The notes under the pieces were generated by a model. That model had not been told where the DNA came from. It saw only the letters and a program-made list of their open reading frames with translations, and made no database searches. From Paramarasmius palmivorus (taxonomy: Eukaryota > Basidiomycota > Agaricomycetes > Agaricales > Marasmiaceae), in the NCBI GenBank assembly GCA_037176845.1, contig JAYKXP010000057.1, forward strand, positions 288,428 to 352,427: DNA of 64,000 nt, read 5' to 3'. Shown one piece after another: positions 47,059-58,318 of this stretch. Within the stretch, counting starts at the first letter, position 1. Each line of letters starts with the position of its first letter. The position numbers were made by a program, and so were the translations under genes.

Positions 47059-48740
47059 GGCCTCTATTTACGACGATGCTATTTCGGAGGCTAGAACGCA
47101 ACAAGGTAAATAGAATTATCTCTTATATCTGACTGATGGAACTAACAAATTCTCCCCAGTCTAGCGACATCCCTTATGCCAGTCTTTCGACTGAGTGGCG
47201 ATCTTCGAAGCATCCACGAACCCATATGCAGAACGCGCCATTCATTCACTCTCATCCTTCCAGCTGCTTTTCTAGGGATTGTAATCATGTACCGACATCC
47301 TCTAATCAGGCGATTAGCAACATCACAATCCCAGAAGTGTTCGACGTCTTACCTGTGGTGCTGGCTTGAACGGCACTCACGCGTATCGAGGGGCTCATTA
47401 GGCTCGTGTATGGATCTACAGGAGGAAGGATGCAACGAGCTACGTTGTACAGCTGGGAGTGCATTCTTAGGAAGCACAGGCTCATTTGGATCCCTGCGTT
47501 TGTTTTTTAAGCACCGACAGCTCTATTCATTCCTTCCCTACCGTCGGACGCAGGACATCGACCATCGAGGCCTAAGGATGACCTACGACCGTCTTTCTTC
47601 CATCTCCGCATCTTCCTACGACCGATATCCAGGGACAACATACGTGGGATAGACAGCGAGTGCAGAGCATGAACAATGTGACTGTTACTTCGTCGATCAA
47701 TTCAGTGAGTCCGGATTCTATTATCTTCCCACTACTGATACTGACATTGTATCAAGGCCTTATCCTCGCCCGATGCAGAAACTATACTTTTTTCCGTAGC
47801 TTGGAACGACGGCTACACTACAGACCCAACACCTTGCTCTTCCTGCAATCCATCGCATATCAACGATCAATCTCCACGCACCTGCTACTTATGCGGTCTC
47901 TTGGTCTCGTTGCTCCTGATCTTCTCCCAAGCATTTCACCTGGCACTGCTCACTACCATCATCCTTGCACGAGCCAACCACATAGCTTTTTAGATCTGCC
48001 TTTCCAATTGCCGTGGCGCTAGCGCTGATGTAGCAAGTGTTGGGAAACACTACAAGTTCATATACGTCGAGAAGAACGCTGGGTTCCGAAAAGTGTTGGA
48101 TACTGTAGCTCTAGCCTCCAGGTATGTCAGCCCATATACCCAGAGCTCACATATTGACATTGAATTCAACAGCCACATCCCCCAAACACCCGGCTTATAA
48201 TACTTTTGCGGTACGCACTCCGCAACCCGAGTACCCGTGTCGGGGTCACCGTTGGACAAGAAGGATGTCTTCGGCTGGTTGACATATCTGGGGATGGTAT
48301 TAGATCACTATATGTCGAAGATATGCAGTGTTCCGTCGATTTCAAGCCATACGCCATCTCCACACGGCCTGTCGAGCTTGAAGGTGTGTCTTGATTCCTC
48401 TACCACACCACCGAGAGTGAATCGTTACGCAGGATAGCCGAACGCATGCGCAAGATACCAGGCCTTCCGAAGATGCTGCTCTAGCCCATTGTTTTCACCA
48501 CTATCAAACATATCTCTTCACAGAGGTTCATCGACAAAGGATGGGTGCTCTTGACAAGCGTTGGTGTCATCTTAGGATCCACTATCAACATCGATGTGGG
48601 GAGGCGGGATATAGACGAAGACCTATCTTCATTGCTCATACGGTTCATATGCACTCGGGCTTGAGTTCAAGACATTCAAATCAAGGCTTTATCGATATAT
48701 GTATTCGTATTGTACACTTACGACGTTTATGTAGTTAAGT
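47056..48740 (+). pseudogene. Family B copy B7, with intact first exon
   Basis: First exon from the ATG at 47056 (MASIYDDAISEARTQQ) to the donor at 47106; introns 47106-47160, 47705-47755 and 48122-48172. The exon after the second intron reads ALSSPDAETILFSVAWNDGY and then a strongly hydrophobic run (CYLCGLLVSLLLIFSQAFHL) before a TAG at about 47991, suggesting a membrane segment in the ancestral protein. The last exon contains SLYVEDMQCSVDFKPYAI and later frame changes. The copy is probably inactive. Confidence 0.5.
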
Positions 48741-48744
48741 CTCC

Positions 48745-49140
48745 AGGGTGTAGGCATGTATAGACGGCTCCCGAGCTGCAGCTTTGAATGGACTAGGTAC
48801 CATGAAGGACGTATCAGCGCCGTGTACGGAGCAGATGAATCAGAAGAACGCACCAGTTCTGAACAGCTGAGTAGGTTCCTCAAGCGGCGGTATGTGTGGT
48901 CTGCACAAGGATTAGGGTGTTTACTGATGCAAAGGTGTTGGATTATGTATCGATGTTTGGTGTGGATGTCTTTGGGATTCTGGCGCGGGGGATGCTGGAC
49001 ACATATGGAATTGGTGATTTTGGAGGTCTTGCGTGTAAGGTCTGGATGGGTCAGGATCTGGTATCAATTGCAGTAATATACGGGTAAAAATACAATGTGT
49101 GGTACTAAAATCGAGTATATAATGCCCTACATGTGTCAAA
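48745..49140 (-). pseudogene. Family C copy C7 (truncated)
   Basis: Only the 3' part and a short Pro/Ser-rich stretch remain (48921-49139), between B7 and the FunK1 gene. Confidence 0.35.
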
Positions 49141-49305
49141 GCAATGGTGATAGCAAACTAAAAGCAAGTCAAAAATTTGTTTCAGGTCGTCCGTGCATAG
49201 CAAACCCTGCCCTACTGCCTCCCTCAGCTCTACATCGCTCCCTGTCGTTGTCTTCGTTCCGGGAGCCCATTCGAGGACCGTCATGTAATCGTCCGCAGCC
49301 TCCAC
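49105..49305 (-). other. Open segment just downstream of FunK1
   Basis: A 66-codon frame (EAADDYMTVLEWAPGTK ... DDLKQIFDLLLVCYHH) follows the kinase stop after a few bases in another frame. It could be a former C-terminal extension lost to a frameshift, or 3' UTR. Confidence 0.25.
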
Positions 49306-49306
49306 T

Positions 49307-52095
49307 TCAACTCAATTGTCTGAGATCTCCCTGATTCTCCCTTGTCATCGTCGGCACAGGAGGAATAGTATCCTCATCGTCGTCTTCGGTCGACCCCTGC
49401 TCGGCAACAAGCCTATCCAATTCCTCCTCGTCAACTTCGAATTCCCATATAGATTCATAACCTTCGTCTGTGATGTAGCCATCGTCGTAAGCAAGGTAGT
49501 TGGCATCAGTACCGTTGTCTTCCGCTACGATCTCGACCAGCGCAGGTTCCGCCAGGACCTGCTCCGCCTTCTGTTCCGGCGCTGTCGATTGTGGGGAGAA
49601 TATTGCCTTTCCACCGACAATAGTTGGCGCTCCCGGTGCGAACTGTGCTTCCTTGTCTCCGTCGGGAGACTTGTGTCCATATTTGCGTTGCTGTTGAGGC
49701 CGACTACCATCATGCATCTCGCTGGGGTTTTTACGCCTCGTTACACGTTCTCGGTTGTCGTTGATAGAGTTGATTTTGTGTCCAGCAGTCATCAAATGTC
49801 TAGAATCCGCAGCTTCGCGGAAACGTTCACGAATCCAGTTCGAGCTCTCCAAGTACTTCATCCTGGTGTTGTACTGGAAGACAGAATTGCTCTCGCGATA
49901 CACCTTGAAAGAATCAAGGAGCATGCCCTTTCCTTCTTCTGGAACCATAGCCAACAACTTCGTTTGACGCTCGAGTTCTTCGTTGTACTGTTGTATCTGC
50001 TCCGGTGTCGGGGGTTTCTCGTAGCGAACTTGCAATACAGTCGCAAGGTCGTCAATGAGAGATTCAAGTTTGTCATCCATTATCTCGAACTCCAGAACGT
50101 CTTTCTGGAGGAGATATGAACGCTTGCTCTCGCCACCGTTGGTTGTCTGGGCGTTGGAAGCGTGCCAAGACTCGTCGAAATTTCGTTCGATGAAGTAGGT
50201 GAGGGCGTCCGCATCATTCATTGCAAGCTCGGTAAACCGTAAAGTTATCCATACGAGGACATGATAGAATGATTCGAGATCGTCTGCGAGTACGTGGGTG
50301 GATGGCACTGGTCTTCTGAGCAATCTAGCTGCCATGAATTGCCATGTTCCCTTGAGTTTTGATTAGCACAAACTATAGCCATAATAAGCCATGACCACAA
50401 TTGACATACCGTCCTTTCTACCTGTCGAGGGACCCCCATTTGCGAAAGCGGCTTGCTGAGGTCCCAGTCGATGAGTAGACCTCTACCATCGTCAGTGATC
50501 AGGATGTTCCCCGCACTGATATCGCGATGGAGAACCTGAGCCTTTTCGTAAGCGTCCTGGTGAGCTACCAGGACGTGAGAGGACGTTAGCAATATTCAAC
50601 ATATCCGATACTTGTTAAACTACATACCTTCCACAGCATCTGCAACAGCCGAAACTATTTCACCAGTATATTCGAAAGACGATAGATCCCGGCCAACCTC
50701 TTTCAACACAAGCCGAGAGTGGCGATGACCCCTCAAGCGGCCAAGAGGTTCTTTGGTTCGCCGTGCAAACCGTTGCGTTTGGGTGCAATGCCATTGCTCA
50801 TCTCCTATATCACCGTAAGCCACAACAGTTGGTATGTGTCTAACCCCAGCTGCCTTTAACTTCTTGTACGTCCTGCCCTCCTTCTCGATTTCATATCCGG
50901 CGCCATAGACACGCCAGGTGTCTTTCATATACGCGACTCGCTCGTTCTTGATGTCGTACACCAGGGTGCCACGGGTGGCGCGCCCGGTGACTGATTTGTT
51001 GCCTGCGAAGGATGGTCGGCCCCCCAGGTAATATAATGTCTCCTGGGTCTCCTCATCGACGACTTCGAATTGATAGATTGGCGCCGTCTCAACGAGTCTA
51101 AGGGCAACTCGTGCTTTGACAGCAAGCTGATCGTACAGGGGGAGTCTTTCGACTGTCATGTCCAGTCCACGCGCGGCTGAGGTCGCATTGTTGTACCTCC
51201 AGAAGAATTCGGCAAGGTAAGGCGTGTTGCAATAGTCGAATTTCCGAGTGAAGACTGCGCCAGCTCGATCCCATCGAACGAGTCGAGCGCCACCTTTGAC
51301 GATGAGAACGGAAAAGACATGTGTTCGGTACTGGGCAGCGAGCTGAGCTTGAGCGTAAGTCGCGATTTGCCCGCGCGTTTCGCTTCCATCATCCGAAGGA
51401 TTTTCGTATGGGCTCGGATTCTGCCCGCCACGTTGCCTTTTTTCATCTGGCTTCGGAGGGTCGTCCAAAAAGGGATCGTCTAAGTGACTGAGTTTGACTT
51501 CGACAATCACTTCTGACTTCTCGAGGTCCAATGGGCGGGAGATGACAGCGTCGCCATCGTAGGTCGTAATGTCGGGTTTAATCACCGTCCCAGATCGCGC
51601 CCATGGAGATTCTTGCCCGTCGTTATGCGTGTCAACAACCTTCATGTTCGGACAATATTCACTGATACCATTTATCTGAGAGATTGATCAGGAATGCGGA
51701 CAATGTGAAGAACAATGACTACGCACCAAGTGAGAATACATGTGGACCTCTTTCCGACAGTTTGCTGCCTCTTTGAAGTGTTCGCGAGACGATTCGGTCA
51801 CCCTAAAGTCCCTCGAAGTGTGGTCCCTCATCACATTATCGCTAAGAAACTCCTTCAAGAAGTTGGCAGGAGGCATAGGGCCAGCAAACTTTCCGCGACA
51901 CTCCATGACCATTTGATGATGTCTAGTGGACTTCAAGTAATGCATCGAAGTGAAGACATTGTATCCGGAAGCAGAGTGTCTGACTGGAGACTCCTTCGCT
52001 GCTTCAGGAAGGTTGGTTGGTTCCGTGCGAGGAGGAGTGTGAGGTTGAGTAGCCTGCTTTGGACCATAGAAGGTTTCTGGAGGAATTGCCTGCAT
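49307..52095 (-). CDS. FunK1-type protein kinase (4 exons, ~871 aa)
   Basis: Exons on the minus strand: 52095-51727, 51675-50628, 50564-50410, 50350-49307; introns GT-AG, frame 2616 bp open from the ATG at 52095. FunK1 is a fungus-specific kinase family expanded in mushroom-forming basidiomycetes. Visible motifs: pre-kinase region GQIATYAQAQLAAQYRTHVF and RLVRWDR typical of FunK1; VAYMKDTWR with the ATP-binding Lys about 374; LHRDISAGNIL catalytic loop with Asp about 487; IDWDLSK (DFG position, Asp505) and GTWQFMA activation segment at 525-531. All core catalytic residues are present, so activity is plausible. After residue about 650 the protein is low-complexity with an acidic tail (EVDEEELDRL, EDDDEDTIPP). 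It is the only intact kinase here and sits among array relics C7 and B8. Substrates are unknown. Confidence 0.9.
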
Positions 52096-52299
52096 TTCGG
52101 CGGAGGTTGGGTTTGTCTGGGTGGTAGGAATACTTTCCGTTGCGTCGCGTCCTGGAAGGTGAATCTGTGGTGGGCGTCACCGCGGAAGAAACATTGAATA
52201 TAGCGCGTTGTCACAAAGAAGACAATAAAGGGCAAGAGTCTGTGTGACGTGTGACGGCACGTCGGAGTCACGATCACCAAACGACTACCTCAGACTACC

Positions 52300-53410
52300 T
52301 GAGCCTCGACCTTGCAACGATGTCACTCACAGGTCGAGGCTGGCGCTGGAACGCGACAAGGTAAGTAACAACTTTCTCTTGCATTTGATCTGCAAAATTA
52401 ACGCACTTTTTTAGGTTCACCGCTATTCCTTCCTCCAGCTGGTTTCAACCAAGCAACCTTCGAGGCTTCCACAACTTCGCGCTATTCACCCAACTCAGCT
52501 TCCCCAGCCTAAAGCTGAATCACGTCCCGTTACACTCATCCCATCCGTCAATTACCGACTCCACCATCTCAACAGCATTTGAGAATCCAACCTCTTACCC
52601 GCGAGATTGACTTGGGTATCGAGGTCAAGGGCTCAAGCGCTCATCAGGCTCGCGTGTCCCTGTTTTTGGATCTACAGGAGGAAAAGAGCCACGGGTTCCG
52701 GTTATAGGTCGTGGGTTGGGAGTTGGTGAAGCACAGAGACTACGATCACTTGGAATTCCGCGTTTGCACCAACCATCTACCACTCCTCAACGTTGCATGA
52801 AGCTACGCCCACGGAAGCTTTACATCGGACTTCCCTATCCCCCTGCAACACCAAGCACATTTCAGATACGAATTACGCGACAACAGGCTCAGACTTAGAG
52901 TGCTAGTTCGAGCGCTGCAGCTCTAGGTATGTCAGCCCGTGTATCGTTCATGTCTTGACACTGAACGCGACTTCTACAGGTCTATCATTGAGATACCCGC
53001 CGCATCCTACTCCTATGCTGCTACTGCGAGGAGCATTCCCCACAATGTTCTCGAACCCAGTGGGTGTGTTGGGGGCGTTCGGGTCGCCATTGGACAAGAT
53101 TCACATCTTCGGGTTATGTTTTCCTGAAGTAGCATCGGATCATTGCATGTCAAAGGTTTGAGTGATCTAGCACCCTAAAGCGCGCCCGGAAGTCTCTACA
53201 CCATCCTACGTCGAACCTGTCATCTCCTGGAACGGGTTCATCCACAGAGTTTGGGGGGCGACACAGCACTCGTGCTCTATTGAAGATGGAAACTCAGGGT
53301 CTACGAGGGAGGATGATTAGGGTGAAGGAAACGCTAACTGTAATATATCTTGATCAATTACATGTTCAACCTTGCAATGCCTCGTTCTGTGATCATTGAC
53401 TTTGGCGCGC
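52300..53410 (+). pseudogene. Family B copy B8
   Basis: Family introns 52361-52414 (exon end GGAACGCGACAAG) and 52927-52979 (GTATGT to CTACAG). The second family intron is not recognisable. Exon 3 begins like the others, but the frame is broken by about 53130. Confidence 0.45.
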
Positions 53411-53419
53411 TTGGTCTCG

Positions 53420-54361
53420 GATTCAGAAGGTTGTGGATTAGAACATTCTATTATCGATATCGGCATTATATACACTGAGGAAAGTCAGGTTCGAGACGTC
53501 TAGGTAGTCAATAACATTCTTCAGGACTTCAGATTCCGGGACTTCTTTGGGTAAATGATGCTCTATGGAAGGTGAATCAGCGTCAAATGTAAAGTAGATG
53601 GATTTAGAAGACGTACCGTCGATGGTTTCGATGCCTTTTCAGGTCCTCGAGCGAGCGAAAGTGTAGTACTAACAGCTAATGCCAGTGGTAGCGATGCCTA
53701 GGGTTTGAAATGGTCAGCGAAATGCAGACGAAAAGAAGGAAGAGAAAACACTCGATCGCCCACGCAGCTTGAACAATTCATGGAATCCGGATCGATGTGG
53801 GGAGAAGGGCTATCCACACACGGGAGGTGACTTCTTCAGGTTTAAGAGGAGGCGGGCTGGAGGAGTTGAGGGACCGGGCGTAGCTTCGACGTGAAATGGT
53901 GATTTTGAAGGCTAGCATCGTTGAGATGGGACGGCGGGAGTTTGAGTCAAAACGTCGGAGGCCTAGGAGTGTGTCAGGGATGTGTATCTTCATTTTCGTT
54001 GCGGCATGGAGGCGTTCTTTTCTCCGTGAGGACAACATGTTGGTGCACTTGTGTTTGGACTTCGGTGCAGGGAATGTCGAATATGGCCGATGGAGCTGGC
54101 GGCTTTGAAGGTCTTGCGTAGTTGAGGAGGATTGAAGGATGGTTTAGAGTCGAGCTGTACGTTGGGAGTTATAGGATAGCTGGGATTGTCGATGGTGTTG
54201 TGGAAATCGGTGGATAAGAGGAGTAAAAAGACTGGAGGAAGCGCGTCAGCAAAAAAGAATTCATCAGTGTAGAGTGAGGGTACCATTTGATCCATCTCAG
54301 CAATTCGTCGAACAAGGTGATAGTGAGAAAACCGAGGCCGACAAGAGGACAGAGATGCCAA
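53420..54361 (-). pseudogene. Family C copy C8 (first exon open, rest decayed)
   Basis: An open frame from the ATG at 54361 (MASLSSCRPRFSHYHLV) to 53990 encodes 123 residues, including LLLLSTDFHNTIDNPSYPI and TPNVQLDSKPSFNPPQLRKT, the clearest version of this C-family segment in the window. Downstream, the Pro/Ser exon (53990-53780) and the donor GTACGTCTTC near 53620 are present but out of frame. Converges on B8. Confidence 0.5.
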
Positions 54362-54399
54362 GTAACCGTGTTGGAAGGAAGGAAGGTAGACGCAACGTT

Positions 54400-55395
54400 G
54401 ACTGAGCGCTCAGACGCGTCGTGAATACCCCTTCTTGATTGTGAACCATCACCACACTCACAAGCACCCCACCACAGTCCTTCTCACTCGCTGAACCTCT
54501 CTGACTATTTATCAAGGCAAAAAAAAAAAAAAACGCTCGAGGATGCCCGTCCCTGGCAGAAAATGCCTTGCCAAGGACTTGTTGAATCCTTGCTTGGTCA
54601 GTTCACGCTCGTTTTCGACGAAGATTCTACTGTACTAACCTTTATGGATACAGGAAGCATTCAACGTATATATCATGGGATCAAATCCCAGGTCTTGTGA
54701 AAAATGATATTCTCAACTAGGTCGGTCCCTCCGTTCTCTGAATCATATGTCCAACTCAGCTACTCACATCTCTTCTCCAGTGCCCTAGTTATCGAATTCG
54801 ACACGTGGAACTAGCTGTTGTAGGCATCGGCTATGGGCTCATGATTTAGGAATACAACCATGAGTGGTTAACCTTTATCCACGTCCTGTCCTACATTCTT
54901 ATCTCTCGAACACAACGTAGGCACGGTGCACCTCGAGTACTTTACAACACGAAGATTCGACGAATGGATGCCTGAGTCTTGGGGTCAAAGCCCCTTGTCT
55001 TCAAAGTACTCAGCCCTGTGTCCACCGGAGTTGTCACTTCTCCATGCGGTCAAGGTTTTCGTCGCAATATATCGGTGGGTGCGAGTCTTTAATAGCCAAG
55101 TCTATACTCGTTTATATTCATCTCCGTTCTACCAGTCGCTCAGTTCCGCCCAGAGTATTCACAACACGAAAATCCCAGGTCAGAAACCTACAGTACTGTT
55201 GGATGCCGCTGGTGACAATCTCAAGCCAAGTATCCTCGGCTCGGAACCGACAATCGCGATCCCGAACAGAGCCAAAATAGGTGAGCGTGTACCTCAAGGC
55301 ATCCGGCGTGCGGATACTGAGAACGTCTGTGAAGACCTTCAACTCTCCGGCATCAAAGACTTCAACACGACGCTCTAAAACCCTGCAATGTCCGA
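54400..55395 (+). pseudogene. Family E relic (E3)
   Basis: Begins with the conserved GCTCAGACGCGTCGTGA block, followed by a poly-A run (54519-54534). A frame open from 54926 to 55378 (TTRRFDEWMPESWGQ, then DAAGDNLKPS) matches decayed counterparts in E1 and E2. Likely the 5' part of an old family A-related gene; no start or donor I trust. Confidence 0.35.
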
Positions 55396-55449
55396 AAGGC
55401 GGTGAGTGGCAAAGGTTGCCCAATCTCTGGGCAACTTGGACGAAGAATC

Positions 55450-56260
55450 ATATCTAATTCTGTGGTTTAGACAAGATATCAAACGCTTCTTCCGCACCAA
55501 GTACTTGTTCTTGTTATTATCGACATAGTATCCCTTCAGCTCATCGTCATCTGCTCATAGGGATCCAAATGTGGCTCAGATTTTCGGATAACGGTAGGCA
55601 CCTGTGCGCTGAGGTTCTACCGATGGTGCGGCGCATCAAAGACCTCGAAGTTCCTAGCTTACCGTTTGCACAGCACTGGTTCCTGTGGTTTAGGGCGCTT
55701 CTCGCCAATTGCCACACACCACCAGCACTCTCGCGAATCATGTAGGTTCCTCGTCGTAGTCGCGAGCTAGACGCTGACTAGACGTTATCCCAGAAGAATC
55801 CAGGATGACTCAAGCCTGGGCTCATGGTGCAGTCCTGAACCAAAGCAACTGGGAAGATCTTTGTGAGCTCTCTAGGCCTTCCTACAGCATCACGACTGAC
55901 CGATGTCTTGTAGCCGTGATTAGTTCCCTTTGGCTCGACCTTCGATCCGACGGAGTACGACCGCCTTCACGTCCCATGGCGAATACTCCACAAGTCCACT
56001 TGTTCATCCCGCCGCCCTTATTTTCTAACGACGAAACACGCTGGCTCTCGGCCCGAAACATTCTCGGTCGTTTGATCATACCGGGGAAAGAAAGATGGCG
56101 GATAACATCCACTGAACATACTTGGGGTTCCCCGCATATCAGAGCGAGTGCGCGAATGCTGGGACAGTGCTCATTACGAAGTCGTCAAGAAACTCCAGTT
56201 TTTTCATGGGTTCACTTCATCAACGACGGAACTTGCTCGTTCACTTGGCGATTGAGAAGC
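55450..56260 (+). pseudogene. Family A relic (A'3), core exons
   Basis: Core segments match A1-A3 and especially A'0 at 4290-5640. They are an acceptor TTTAG followed by RQDIKRF-like sequence, VAQIFG-like sequence near 55570, WAHGAVLNQSNWEDL (compare WLAQAHSVFSQLGIHEDDWEDY), PQVHLFIPPPLFSNDETRW, and a truncated LARSLGD near 56245. The frame 55805-56299 is open for 164 codons but mixes exon and intron; stops lie upstream. Confidence 0.55.
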
Positions 56261-56299
56261 AGACTTCCCGGGGCAGCCGCCTGGGAAAATGACAGATAA

Positions 56300-56689
56300 G
56301 GTAACAGCGCCCATCATAACTTGGATACCGTGCCGGGCCGTGTCGGGATACCGTATCCACCAAAAGTGTACTTGTGGGAATAAATATCCAAACATGTAAA
56401 GTAGACAAGAATAGGACACCGACCTTCATAACTCTCGGCGACCACACGCCCACTCTGTATAATGACCCGTTGCAGCGTACATGCGCTGAGAACACATTTT
56501 CCATTTCCAAGGCTCGGCGAGTCTTCGCTGACATTGTTCGGGTTCAAGGTTCTCGGCGATGCCACGCTCAGGTGTTAAGGGTTGCTTTGACCGTTGCGTC
56601 CGACCATCGGTATGTCCACTTCCGTCCGTATTACATGGTACTCACTGCTCTCTACATGTCTAGCCTTCCCAATCTACCCTTCACCCAAA
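56300..56689. other. Intergenic before the minisatellite
   Basis: No supported gene. Confidence 0.4.
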
Positions 56690-57810
56690 CTCGGCGTTGA
56701 CTCGCTGAGTCTACCACCGTCACCTATCTCAGCGACCCATCGCCAACTTCAATTTCCTCACCCAAACTCGGCGTTGACTCGCTGAGTCTACCACCGTCAC
56801 CTGTCTCAGCGACCCATCGCTCAAATTCACTACCTAACAAACTCGGCGTTGACTCGCTGAGTCTACCACTGTCACCTATCTCAGCGACCCTTCGCTCAGA
56901 TTCACTCTCTCACCCAAACTCGGCGTTGACTCGCTGAGTCTACCACTGTCACCTATCTCAGCGACCCATCGCCCAGATTCATCAATTCCCGAAACTCGGC
57001 GTTTAATCGCTGAGTCTACCACTCCCATCCAACTCAGCGTCTACTCGCCCCCTTCAACATCCTCTCCGAAACTCGGCGGTCAATCGCTGAGTATACCACT
57101 CCCATCTATCTCAGCGACCCATCTCTCAGATTCATTCCCTCACCCAAACTCGGCGCTGAACCGCTGAGCCTACCACTGGCATCTATCTCAGCGACCCATC
57201 GCTCAAATTCACTACCTAACAAACTCGGCGTTGACTCGCTGAGTCTACCACTGTCACCTATCTCAGCGACCCTTCGCTCAGATTCACTCTCTCACCCAAA
57301 CTCGGCGTTGACTCGCTGAGTCTACCACTGTCACCTATCTCAGCGTCTCCTCGCCCACTTCAATTTCCTCTCCGAAACTCGGCGGTGAATCGCTGAGTCT
57401 ACCGCAGGCATCTATCTCAGCGACCCATCGCTCACTTCCAGTCCTGTCTAATATCCCAATTATCCTATATGGTATGTCTACACCCTAATACCATCTTGTA
57501 TAACTACTTAATACCTTTTCCAGTGTGGTCGAATAGCCCAATAACCCGGCGCTCCATCGCCGAGTCTACTACCAGCAATTCTCTCAGCGACCAAACGCTC
57601 AGTTTCATGAATCCCTGAAACTCGGCGTTGATTCGCTGAGTCTACCACTGCCATTTGTCTCGGCGTCTCCTCGCTCAGTTCAGTTACATACTCGGCGTTG
57701 TACGGCATTCGTCTCAGCGACCCCTTGCTCAGTTTCATGAATCCCTCAACCTCGGCGTTGAATCGCTGAGTCGACCATGGCCATCTATCTTAGCGATCAA
57801 TCGCTCACTC
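56690..57810. repeat. Minisatellite, 38/76-bp units with palindromic core
   Basis: Ten tandem units of about 75-77 bp (56690 to about 57430), then four degenerate units to about 57810 after a unique spacer. Each unit has two half-units of about 38 bp: one with CTCGGCG-N6-CGCTGAG, the other with CTCAGCG-N6-CGCTCA(G/A), so an imperfect inverted repeat recurs about every 38 bp. Units 2-3 and 7-8 are almost identical, indicating a five-unit higher-order duplication. Isolated copies of the motif occur at about 57853 and 59755. Confidence 0.9.
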
Positions 57811-58318
57811 GACCTCCGCCAAATGCGCTCCATTGCCCACTTTCATTCCTTTCTCAGGCTCAGCGTTGTCACGCTGACTTCTGTCTCGCTAAACACGTCA
57901 TCGCAGAGGTACATCCAAACATCAGCCTCACTGCCCCAAAAAACCTAATCACCCTGCCTTCCCTTGTATTTTGCTCCTGCCACTCTCACCAGACCCATGT
58001 TTGCGTGTTCTTAAAACACACCGAAACTGGTCGAGGCTCGCAGAGCAATTCCTACATCTTATCTAGCGATAGTAACTTTCAATCATTTAACATCAGTCTA
58101 CCGTCCACACCAGCGCTGTTCCTACCCAGAACATGACGCTTTTGCCGATTATTTGCTATATATTCGTGTTATGATTAGTATGTGTACCCTATGAAGAGCC
58201 AAATGTCAATCCTTTGCATTTCCTCACAATTCTCGCACGACATCTCACAATTGGCCACCACCACCACCACCACATCCCAATTTTCCTCCACCTCGCCATA
58301 TACAACACCCATCCCACT

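Noticed and set aside
49316..50119. 267-codon plus-strand ORF
   Set aside because: Antisense shadow of the FunK1 last exon.
56690..57810. Regular repeats resembling a CRISPR array
   Set aside because: Repeats are contiguous with no unique spacers, vary between units, and the genome is eukaryotic; it is a minisatellite.
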